Shown in pieces: positions 8,618 to 17,629 of a stretch of 18,467 nt of DNA. The position numbers were made by a program, and so were the translations under genes. The notes beneath the pieces were generated by a model. The model ran no database searches and was not told the origin of the DNA. It worked only from the letters and a program-made list of their open reading frames with translations. The DNA is from Gracilaria caudata (taxonomy: Eukaryota; Rhodophyta; Florideophyceae; Gracilariales; Gracilariaceae), in contig JASCIV010000384.1 in the NCBI GenBank assembly GCA_030374735.1, forward strand, positions 1 to 18,467, read 5' to 3'. Numbering within the stretch: the stretch's first letter is position 1; each line of letters opens with the position of its first letter.

Positions 8618-8683
8618 GGTCGCGACCTAAACTTCTGTCTAAATCCTTCCGAGAATGGCGCGGAGTTTAGGTCGCGACCTAAA
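8618..8683. repeat. Inverted repeat with two TCGCGA palindromes
   Basis: GGTCGCGACCTAAAC (8618-8632) and GTTTAGGTCGCGACC (8665-8679) are perfect 15-bp inverted copies. Each core GGTCGCGACC is itself a palindrome, and the right one extends to an 18-bp palindrome (8666-8683). They sit just inside the proposed right end of Harbinger unit 2. Confidence 0.75.
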
Positions 8684-8700
8684 ATTTAGAGGTTTTGGCC

Positions 8701-8772
8701 ACTTGATAGGGTTCCGCTTTTCCCTGCCGACCCAAATATTTGGGTTTTTAAGTCCTTGATAGCCCCTTGCAC
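8701..8772. repeat. Proposed right end of Harbinger unit 2
   Basis: Read on the minus strand, the tip GTGCAAGGGGCTATCAAGGA resembles the left tip GAGCATCCCTACCAAGAAA. About 54 bp inside, GGAACCCTATCAAGTGG resembles the left subterminal copy CACCCCTATCAGTGG (12 of 13 in the core, allowing one inserted base). This reproduces the two-motif plan and gives unit 2 a length of about 4.17 kb. No TTA follows the right tip, so the end is diverged or its last bases are misplaced. Confidence 0.45.
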
Positions 8773-8924
8773 GCTGCGTGAGCAAATTTGAGCACTCAGG
8801 GCCTGCGTGATTTTTCGAGAAATGCGAGAATCACGCAGCGCCTGAGTGATGCTCGCTCCGCAGCAGCGTGAACTTCACGCTGCGAGCAGAGTGCGCTCAC
8901 TCAAGCCCTTGAACGCTCACGCAG
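8772..8924. repeat. Cluster of nested palindromes
   Basis: Three structures are nested: outer arms CTGCGTGAGC (8774-8783) and GCTCACGCAG (8915-8924); a 20-bp imperfect stem, 8793-8812 with 8829-8848, around a 16-base loop; and GCAGCGTGAA-C-TTCACGCTGC (8863-8883), a perfect 10-bp palindrome around one base. The words GCGTGA/TCACGC recur at least six times. No protein is encoded. It may be a small foldback element or a hotspot for insertion. Confidence 0.75.
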
Positions 8925-8985
8925 ACCGGTCAACACATTACTATATCAAGTGATTTAACGCCTCTAGCTCGCGCATATAGAGATA

Positions 8986-11900
8986 TCAATGCTCTTCATT
9001 TGCACATTCCATGCTTTCTTCAGCTTTCTGTTTCAGTTCATATTTCTCTGCATCGCTAATCTTTTCTCTTTCCAAAATCCTTAGCGTATGGCATTTATTC
9101 CAACCTAACGGACACAAGGGTTGACGACAAAGACGACACCACTGTCAGACTTTCGCACCACTCTTTTTCTTAAAGACCTTTCCTTTTACCCTCAATGAGA
9201 AATTGTGAGAGCAAAGAGAACAGTACCCAGGTATTCCTTTGACAACTTTATGTAGATCTGGATTTGACATCCTTCTTTCAACATCTCCAGCCCTGTTGTA
9301 CTTCCTAATCACATCTTTGATATACATCTGCTTCACGACGTCATTCTCAGAGACTCCAGACGACGCAATTGGTGCATAATTTTGAATAGAACAAAACCGG
9401 CGATACTTGACAACAAATTCCTTTGACAGCTGCTTCGCAAAGGATGAAAAGGTCATGCATCTGGAAACATCATGACGATATCTTCTATAGCTGAGAGATC
9501 CAATAATTGTTGCACTAATTTCCGGTAATAATCCTCTATTCCTTGCTCTCGCAATCCGATAAGCGACACCAATATTATTGACTTGGGCACATATCAGGCG
9601 ACCAATGACGCTGACGATCGGGTTTTCAGAAGAATTTGTATGACATAGTGTGAGCATATTCCGGCTGAATTCGTCTACCTCTCCTTTTAGAAGATTCCAA
9701 AACACCAAACATGTCGGGCGTATCATACGAGCAGGAGGAAGTGCACCATTTTCCAGGCATAACTTTTTGTGTGCCATGCTTGAATTATAGAATGATCCGA
9801 ATGAAAACAAATCAGCGGTGTAGGAATTTGTCAGCAGTTCGTCATACGTAGCTGGAATGTGCGAAGCTTTCTTTCCTATCCATGAGAAAGCTATTTCACG
9901 CACAGTTGATAATGCAAAGGTGTACTCCGCAATGAATATTGGCTGAACTTCAAAATGACAGTCCTTATTATCTTACCCACTCCCAAGTTACTTCCTTTGG
10001 AGACGATGAAGAGCTCTGTTGATTTGTCAAGCACAGCTGCATGATGGACACATTGCAGTCTATACTCTGTGCTTGGAACTAATTTTCGAAACACATTGGT
10101 AGAGTATTCTGAAACGCTGATGTTTTGTATGCTCACTATCGGACTATAAGGTTCCAGTAGGGTTTCAGCTTCTTTGGTCGTCCTTAGGGAGGTCATCGTT
10201 TTGATCTCCAATGCCGCTACAGTAATGGCACCGTTGATGTCGGATAGTGCCACTATTCCATCCGGACTCCCAGCAAGAAGGGCTGTTTTCTTCGCTCCAA
10301 TCAAACCGACAGTCCTTATGCGTCGAACTGTGTATTTATTCTCGTGCTCGTTCCGCAAGTGCATGCCGGTTTGAAAGGCGTTCGCATTTGTCACGAGATT
10401 GGTTTGAAAGAAATGGGGTAGGCTCGTCAAACCACTTCGTTCATTTACTGAACCCTCCTCCATTCCAGCTGTCGCAGTTAACGGCTTCATGAACCACGCA
10501 TCCAACGAAGCTTTACGAAGCGCTTTTGTCACGTCTGCCATATTGGGTGCCGTTTGCGATGGTGAGGATATGCTTGTACCGTTGTTCACATCATTCTTGA
10601 GTTGCAGTATCTTGTCTTTGATAACTTGCTTTGTGGCGTTGCTTGCTGGTGTGTGTCCGACAGCGGTCAGTATTCAGCCCAAGGCATCTTTTCGTAGGCT
10701 CTGAAGCGAAGCATTGGTTTCATTCATTATTTTCTGAAGGGCCGCAGTCGCTTCGATCTCGGTGGGGGAGTTATTTTGCTTTATCCCTAATGTACCTAAC
10801 ACTGAGGTCCATTATCCCTGAATGAGTATCTTTGTTTCATCCGTACTGGTTGGAAGACATGTCGCTCCTTGATACAAGCACTTTCCACTGAGGACATCTG
10901 CACTAGATTCCAAATGTTTGTCATAGTCGGACGAATACGCTCGAAAAAATGATTGTGTAGTGCGAGACGTATATTGAAAAGCTCGGGCTAGGAACCACCC
11001 CGGGTCTTCGGACTGCAAGAAAGTATACTCGTGGACTTGGCTCGTGGCCAAAGATAACTTCAATGAAGACAGATCAGCACCCTCTCCCGTCTTCGGCAAA
11101 CGTTCAATCCCTGTCAGACAAGAAGCAGACTCATCATTCTGCTTGAAGCAGTATATCTCGCGATGCTTCTGCGAACAGCTCGAATGTAATGGTCGCGATA
11201 GGAATCCAGTCTTTGGAATAATTGTACACGAGTTAGCTCCAAACATACTTATGTTGTTATGATAAACCGACGCTATCCTCCCGGAATAGCTCTCACGATA
11301 CACGATTGCTTGAACATTTCTTCCTCCTTTCTCTTTTGGGTGTAGAACTGCACTGTAAACCGCTCTGCACCCTTTCTCCTTGACGACCATGCCCTTGTGT
11401 TTCATTCGAATGCGTCCCTCACCAAACACGAAAGGGTAGTCCAGACTTTGTTTATGGGTTCCTATTCCAGTGCCGCCTATCCGATCGTTTATGAAGTCAA
11501 TGGTTTCCTTACAATTATATCCTCGGTCTGCAGCGAATATTGCGTCCGTCATAGCGTTAAGAGAGCCTCTCGTTGCCGAGCCCTGCACCAGCTGAACTAA
11601 CGGCTCCCATACATGTATAATCTTTTCCTTTGCTCTTGAGTATTGACAGGCCAAAAATGCGGAACTCAACGCTGAGCAAAGAGCGTTGTTAACGGGTCCT
11701 AAGGCTTTCTGCGAATTACTGACGTGTGATAGTATGGTGAGTTCCGTCACCGCCTTTGATCGCAAGCGCTGATGGTCTTCGTCTAAGCTAAGAATGGTTT
11801 GTCCTGGTATGTAAAGATACTTCCGGTTAATTTCAGATAGATCTTGTTCCAGCTCTGTGATTAATTCATTGCCTGCCTCTGGTTTGTTCGACCATCTTGC

Positions 11901-12415
11901 ACCATAGTCTTGAACTCTTTCACGCCTTCTGGATGTATCGCTTAGCGCCGACCAGACTTCATTATACCGGTCGCCAGATATTCCTGTTTGAAAATAAAAT
12001 CCCGCTGCTCTAGGGATGTCATGATGGAAACACTCGTCCCATACGAAGCCGCTATATCATGGGTGATGATCACCGCTTTAATTTCAATTACCGTCACGGG
12101 TGGCTTTTTCCGTCTACCAAGTACCCTGTTCACATAAGCCCTGAGCTGTTCCAGAAGAAACGGTGGCAAGAAGACATCAAAAACTGCCATTCTGGTTAAG
12201 TTTGCATCATTCATTACAGATCTCTCTTCTTTCAGTCGTAGCTCGTTGATTACGTTGTCTAGTATTTTGTTCGATTCCACAACGAATCGCTTCCCAAGAA
12301 AGGAATCAACATCGTCGATCTTGATGGTGACGTTGTAGTATTCGAGCTGCGACTTGTTCGGATCACCGAATTTGTTCAAGTCACGAATATGTTTGTCATA
12401 ATCTATTTGACATGA
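8986..12415 (-). pseudogene. piggyBac-like transposase with an internal PD-(D/E)XK nuclease domain
   Basis: A long minus-strand remnant of about 1,140 codons in three frames. Segment A (12415 to about 12050) has the piggyBac N-terminal core, ending near PPVTVIEIKAVIITHDIAAS. Segment B (about 12056 to 9960) starts with FVWDECFHHDIPRAAGFYFQ and ISGDRYNEVW, and has the first catalytic Asp in LSLDEDHQRLRSK (codon 11781-11783) and the second in AADRGYNCKETIDF (11526-11528), 85 residues apart, close to the family value. It then runs into a nuclease domain with AGSPDGIV, ALEIKT and YRLQCVHH. Segment C (about 9972 to 8986) has the third Asp in LKGEVDEFSRNM (9673-9675) and a zinc-binding tail, CSLC then CRLCRQPLC and KCH. 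Damage: frameshifts near 12050 and 9960, in-frame stops at 10812-10814, 10674-10676 and 9145-9147. No start ATG was found, and no TTAA-flanked ends. Confidence 0.78.
9970..10620 (-). other. PD-(D/E)XK (lambda exonuclease/YqaJ-type) domain inside the transposase
   Basis: Within segment B the order of motifs is that of lambda-exonuclease/YqaJ nucleases: a Gly/Glu helix (QTGMHLRNEHENKY), then SPDG with its Asp at 10260-10262, then EIK with Glu at 10206-10208 and Lys at 10200-10202 (D-x17-E-x-K), then YRLQCVHHAAVL, matching the Y..Q..H helix. These residues would bind the metal and cleave DNA. The domain is in the same frame as the second catalytic Asp of the transposase upstream; only two in-frame stops intervene. 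Calling it catalytic is inference from the motifs. Confidence 0.7.
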
Positions 12416-12556
12416 TTACGTGAATAGGGAGGAAAATATGAAGAGTCGCTTCATAGGAGGACATGGATCTAGGATTACTTATGAGTAGTTGTACACTCTG
12501 TACACCTGTATGGTGGCTGCACCTCAGCACTAAGATATTCTATTTGATATTTTATT

Positions 12557-12570
12557 TGTGGTGCACCACA
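12557..12570. repeat. 14-bp perfect palindrome
   Basis: TGTGGTGCACCACA reads the same on both strands. The flanks 12486-12525 and 12571-12603 carry further GTACA and CACCTGT words in roughly inverse order, so the whole area could fold back on itself. Confidence 0.6.
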
Positions 12571-12612
12571 GGTGTGCACTGCTGTACAGTACAGGATGCT
12601 GAGCTCCAGCAC

Positions 12613-12618
12613 AATAAA
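12613..12618 (+). promoter_or_regulatory. AATAAA, possible LTR polyadenylation signal
   Basis: A lone AATAAA hexamer in the proposed LTR, downstream of an AT-rich patch. It fits the R-region signal of an LTR, but the hexamer is common by chance. Confidence 0.35.
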
Positions 12619-13484
12619 GGGCACTTGGCCCAGGTGAGGGAGGCAGCACTGCCAACCAACAACCAACCTTTGAAAACTTCATCTTGAAGTGCGAGGAATC
12701 CTAAGTCGATTTCGACACTAGAAGCACCTATATTGCGGCGCCTAAAACGTCCGAGCTATAGCTCTTGCCCCGAGGATCACCTCTATTGTGCGCCTATTTT
12801 CGCTGTGTTTCATTTATTTTCTTGCTTATTTTGTGTGTGTTGGTGTGTTCTTCTCCCCCACTGGGTATTCCGCGATCTCGCCCACTATTGTACCGCCCAT
12901 AACGGTTCGACACCGTGTACACACGCCCATTGCGCGTCACCCCATCGATACTGTACGGCTCACCGTCGCGCGAAGAGGAGAGTCTCTAAGGTAAGTCGCT
13001 CGCAAGGCGACGCCCACATGTTGTGGTTTTCTCGTGGTTTTCTACACCGCTACCGAGGGCCTACAGGCATTAGTGGAATACTGCATAAACTCGTCTCCCG
13101 ACTTAGAAGACTCAGTTTCGTCACACTTCTGTGTATTGGTTGTCGTGTGCGAAGTAGACTGGTCGTGCCACGCACTTTCGTGTTCCGTGTGAGAATTTTG
13201 TACGAGGTCCGAGTTCGAAAGAACTGAAGCTGGAACCGTCATCACGGAATCTGCACTGTTAGAAGACATTCAGGTCCTGATCTTACCGTTCATTTCGTTC
13301 ATCGGATATCCCGAAGTTTTTCAGTTGTGTACTGTTCTTTTGTTTGTTTCTCTTGTTGTTTCTCTCCTTGAGATTTGTGTGTCGTTATCGATTTTGGTTG
13401 TATCGGTATCGATCTTGTATTTCTCGTGTGAGATTTGCTGTTCTCTTTTGTGCTCTTGGTTACGTCGTCTGTATCTTGGTCTGG

Positions 13485-15644
13485 ATGTCCAGTACAAATC
13501 AACCTACGAGGCAGACGAGAAGTCGATCTGGGTCAGGAAAGCGTGATGCTGGTGCGGCACCCCGCTTAGCTACCTCCACAGAGGCTGGCAATCGCCTGTA
13601 CAGGCAGGCGAAAACGAATTCGAGATCGACAGAAGGAGCGGATGCCCCTTCCGAGGTCCCGCAGACCACCAATCGTGAGGCTGGTTCCTCTTCAAACCGT
13701 GATGTCACGGATGGGACTGCGCTGCGTGCAGAGGTTCTAAGGCTCCGCGCGGAGTCTGAATGTCAGAAGCTCCGTCTGGAGGAAATGGATAGTCAGGTTA
13801 TCCTGTTGAGTTCATCGTTGGAGACGTTGAAGAAAGAGCATGACGCTCTGAAAAGTCGAAAAGAAGATTCAGATCGATTGGCTGACACAGTTTGGACAAT
13901 CCGAGAAGATGTTAATGATGTGTTAGAAGAACGTGGAAATGCCACGGAAGCTTTCCCGACAATACCGGTCACAGTCGAGGAGGTCCTCTCATGTGTCAAT
14001 CCACGACTTGAGCGATTGGAGAATGTGGTGAACACACCGGTCGTTGCGCCTGTGCCTGAGGTGCAGGATGTCGAAGTCGGTCAAGCCGAAGCTCTATCGC
14101 AGAAGCCTGCAGATGCCAAGATCTCTTCTAGACGTTCGAAATCGAGGAAGTCAAACAAGGTTTACTTGAAGGAAGAAGACGAAGATTCCGATGATTCGGA
14201 AGATGAGTTGGATGATTCCGAGAAGGATTCGTCAGAGGATGACAGTTCTAGGGACGAAGATACTCGCAAATCGAGAAAGAAGAAGAGTGGTAACTCACTG
14301 ATGCGTCGTCGGAAGGGCCCGTCCTATCGCGGAATGAAGCCGCTTCTATGCACCAGTTCGCTGTATAAGTAGCTAATGGATTACCGTTACTATCGGTTGC
14401 GCCTTCGCAAGAACAAGCAAACTGGTCGTGAGACGGCAAAAGTGAAGGATCACATAAAACGCCTGAAAGTTGGGCTCGATGGATTGAAGTTCACTGGGAA
14501 GGATCCCATTTTTGTCTTCGTGTTTCTGTCTCGTTTTGTAGTCGAAACTGACAGACTGCGTGTGAGTGAAGCTCAAACATTCGTGGCTTTACCACATTTC
14601 TTGTCCGGATTTGCGCTTGAGCAATACCGTGCCGTTTTCGGTTCGCTCACGGTCGATGAAGGTGTTGTCAGCAGTTGGCCTGCCGCTGTGCAGTACCTAC
14701 TGCGAAGATACGCAACTTCAAATGCGATTCGTGAGGCCATCCTAAATCTCAGGGATGTTGTCCAGAAACCTGGAGAGAAGGAAGTTGACTACAGTTCTAG
14801 GCTGAACAACGCCGCCACTCGATGTGGAAATGTTCATTCTAATGATGAGAAGATGACGTTGTTCGTCGATGGACTGGATCCGACATTGAAGTCTTTGGTA
14901 GCCCGTCATCGAAAGAAGAACAGAAGAATCAGTTCTCTGGAATTGGTGCAGTTTGTACAAGCCGAAGGTGAAGCCTTTCGCGCATGTCGCAGTCCCCGAA
15001 CTCGCATGCTTGGGAGATACCCAGTTGATGTAGTGGATCCACGACACCCCTCCAAGAAAGGAAAGGTTTTACATCTGGAATCTCCAATATAATCACGGGC
15101 TACAACACGAACGGTTCAACAAGACAGTGACGTCTTTGATGAAGTTGTCCAATACCTGGACTATCCAGAAGATTCTGTGCCCACTTCGGACTTGCCGACT
15201 ACCGGTTCCATTCAGGAAGATGACTTGCTGGCTATGGAGCAGCGCAGGTACAGAGGTAATCCTATGGTTCCGCCCCCTGGAGGATTCACGTCGAAGAAAC
15301 CAGGTTGGGTTGATACTCGTGGGCTGAACCAGCAAGCTGGACTGAACAGGGAGGGCCTGATTTTTTACAGCTGCTATGGCAGACACCGTCTATCATCAGA
15401 ATGTACCTTGCCTGCGAGAGAGTTGTATCGAGTTGTCCTAAACTACGAAGCCCTCTCAGAGGCAGGACGTGCCCGGGTACCCGGTCAATCGTATTGGAAA
15501 GCCAAGGCTTATGCGCTAGCTGAGGAGATGCGCCGAAGTCAAATCCAGGCTAAAAATATTGATAGACTGCAGCCCACTGCTTCTGGAGATGTTCGGAATG
15601 CCCCTGTGGCATTCCGAACATCGAATCCTCATCAGGGAAACTAA
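13485..15644 (+). pseudogene. gag: Gag of the gypsy element, two internal stops
   Basis: Structural protein that would form the cytoplasmic particle and bind the RNA. The start is the ATG at 13485 after the leader (MSSTNQPTRQTRSRS). The first ~130 residues are Ser/Arg-rich; a predicted coiled coil follows (LRAESECQKLRLEEM onward); then a very acidic run and a basic patch (KSRKKK). TAG at 14370-14372 interrupts the frame. The capsid-like part follows in the same frame (about 14440-15000), with the RLKVGLDGLKFTGKDP and PGEKEVDYSSRLNNAATR segments typical of retrotransposon gag. TAA at 15090-15092 interrupts again. The nucleocapsid knuckle near 15360-15405 is degenerate: it reads F-x2-C-x4-R-x4-C where C-x2-C-x4-H-x4-C is expected. 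The last stop is at 15642-15644. Confidence 0.75.
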
Positions 15645-15646
15645 GT

Positions 15647-17629
15647 GAGGGAGTCCTCAAGGGGTCGGTTAGGATTGACCCTATCCTGCCGGCAGAGGAA
15701 TTGGCATGGCCTCGCTGCCGGGATTATAAACCGAAGGTCTTTCTGAGGCCAGATCGATCTTTGCATGTCGAAAAGCGAGTGCAGATTGGCTGCAGCTTGC
15801 AACGTCCTTGGAGATGATATGTGTGTCCGAGGCGAAGGACGGACTTCATCATGGTGATGGCACGCCGTAACTATAAGGTGTACGCCGATGTCGGCTCGTC
15901 TACCGCGCTTCTGTCACGAAGACTTGCTGTATTGGATACCGGCGCAGGCCCGAACTCCATCAGAGTTTCTGAACTGCGTACCGACGAGCGAGCTCGAATC
16001 CAAGAGACAGAACTACCGGATATCCGGGATGCGAACAAGAGGCCTATCAAGTCTCTTGGGACCATCAAACTTGTTGTTCGATTAGGAAATCATGTTGTCA
16101 TGTTGCCGTTTATCGTGTGTTCCACGTAAGCTGCACCAGTTGTTCTGGGATGTGACTATTGCGACAAATTCGAAGCTATCCGTCCACGGAGTCAGGAAGT
16201 TGAGTTGGATGACGGTTCTACAGTGCCCATAGTGCGCAAGCCATTGCGGCAACCCGCATCTACGGTGCCGTTATCTGTTTCACAGGAGTATGAACCCCAA
16301 AAAGGGAGGAGCTCTCCAAATATCCGCGTTTTTCAACAGACAGTAATTCCCCCTCAATGTCAGGCGTGGGTGTCAGTCGTTACTGAAAAGCACGGACTGA
16401 TTGTCATTCAGCCTAACGCTGCGCTCTATCATTCCCATGAACTGCTTGTTGCGAACGGGATCGCACAGGTGAGCCCCAAGCTACCCTTTAAAATCTTGGT
16501 GAGCAACACCGGTTCTGCGGAACACCGCTTATACAAGAATCAGGTCATCGGGACCGCCTTGCCACACCCATCGGTGATGATACCGACACACGTCATGATG
16601 GCGGATTTCATGGGCCTGGACACTTCGGGCAAGCCGCATTCGGAACCGCCGGGAGCGGATAACAATGTGATGAACACGAAGGAGGAGAGGATCTTTGAAG
16701 AAGAGATTGAGAAAGCCCTCGATGGCGTGAAGATAGGACACGTTCCTGAGGAGTGGAAGGAAAGGTTGCGACAGCTGTTGCTGAAGTTTTCGCATATGTG
16801 GAGTGGCCACATTGGTCAGATTGCGGCCACCGAACATCACATCGATGTAATGCCGGATACGAGACCCATCTCTCAGCCACCTTATCGGGCAGGGCCGCGT
16901 AGTCGTCAAATCGAACAAGAACATGTGGACTCCATGATGGAGAAGGGAATCATTGAGCCCGCTCAATCAGCTTGGGCATCCCCAGTTGTTCTTGCACTCA
17001 AAGCAGACGGTTCGCTACGCTTTTGCGTCGATTATCGAAAACTGAACGCAGTCACTGTCCGGGATACATATCTGTTGCCGCACATGGATGAATGCATCGA
17101 AAGTCTGGGTGAAGCCAATATTTTTACGACGCTCGACGCCAACTGGGGTTACTGGCAAGTGCTCATTGCACAAAGGGACCAGGACAAGACCGCGTTAGTC
17201 CGTCATGCTGGGTCATATCGCTTTGAGCGAATTCCATTTGGACTAACCACTGCTCCTGCCACTTTCCAGCGCGCCATCGATATTATACCGTCGCAATACA
17301 AGTGGAAGAATTGTTTAGTCTATGTTGATGATATCATCATTTTCAGTAAGAATATGGACGACCATTTCAAGGATGTGGAGGCAATTCTCGAAAGGCTCCG
17401 AGATGCTGGAATCACCTTGAAGATCAAGAAATGTGAATGGTTTACCGACCAGGTGAAGTACTTCGGACATAGAATCAAGCCAGGAACACTGGAAATGGGA
17501 GAAGTGCAGACCGCTGCGATACGTGAAGCGAAACCGCCGCGTACTCAGACCCAATTGCGTGCCTTCTTTGGGCTTTGTAACGTCTACCGACGATTCGTTT
17601 CGCGATACTCCATGTTGCTGCGCCTTTGA
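15647..17629 (+). pseudogene. pol: Pol, first part: aspartic protease and reverse transcriptase
   Basis: Polyprotein in a different frame from gag. The protease has its catalytic DTG at 15935-15943 (AVLDTGAGPNSI) and the closing VVLGCDYCDKF at about 16136-16170, split by TAA at 16127-16129. TGA at 15815-15817 breaks the segment before it. After a linker, the reverse transcriptase is well kept, numbered from 16205: AWASPVVLALKADGSLRFCV, D311 in FTTLDANWGYWQV, then the RIPFGLTTAPATFQRAI segment, and YVDD with Asp 375 and 376. The thumb region ends in TQLRAFFGLCNVYRRFV. TGA at 17627-17629 ends this frame; family-like sequence continues from about 17617 in another frame, so an indel lies near 17605-17616. 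The polymerase motifs are complete but the reading frame is not. Confidence 0.82.

Larger units (their letters stand above)
12419..13484 (+). other. Probable LTR and leader of the gypsy element
   Basis: This region lies directly upstream of gag and holds no convincing gene. It contains AATAAA at 12613-12618 (a possible polyadenylation signal), an AT-rich patch at 12536-12556, a 14-bp palindrome TGTGGTGCACCACA at 12557-12570, and a pyrimidine-rich leader at about 13320-13484. These suit an LTR and 5' leader. LTR borders and primer-binding site cannot be placed because the matching 3' LTR lies beyond the window. The minus-strand open frame 13042-13269 (Ser/Thr-rich, 75 codons) is not supported by anything else. 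Confidence 0.5.

Noticed and set aside
8955..8958. TTAA as target site of the piggyBac-like element
   Set aside because: No second TTAA and no inverted terminal repeat were found on the other side (12415-12720), so the element border is unproven.
13042..13269. Ser/Thr-rich minus-strand ORF of 75 codons
   Set aside because: It starts at an ATG but lies in the leader of the gypsy element, has no homology I recognise, and is most likely antisense chance.
14370..14376. Programmed readthrough of the gag TAG
   Set aside because: The copy has many other stops and frameshifts, including one within the capsid-nucleocapsid part, so simple decay explains the TAG.
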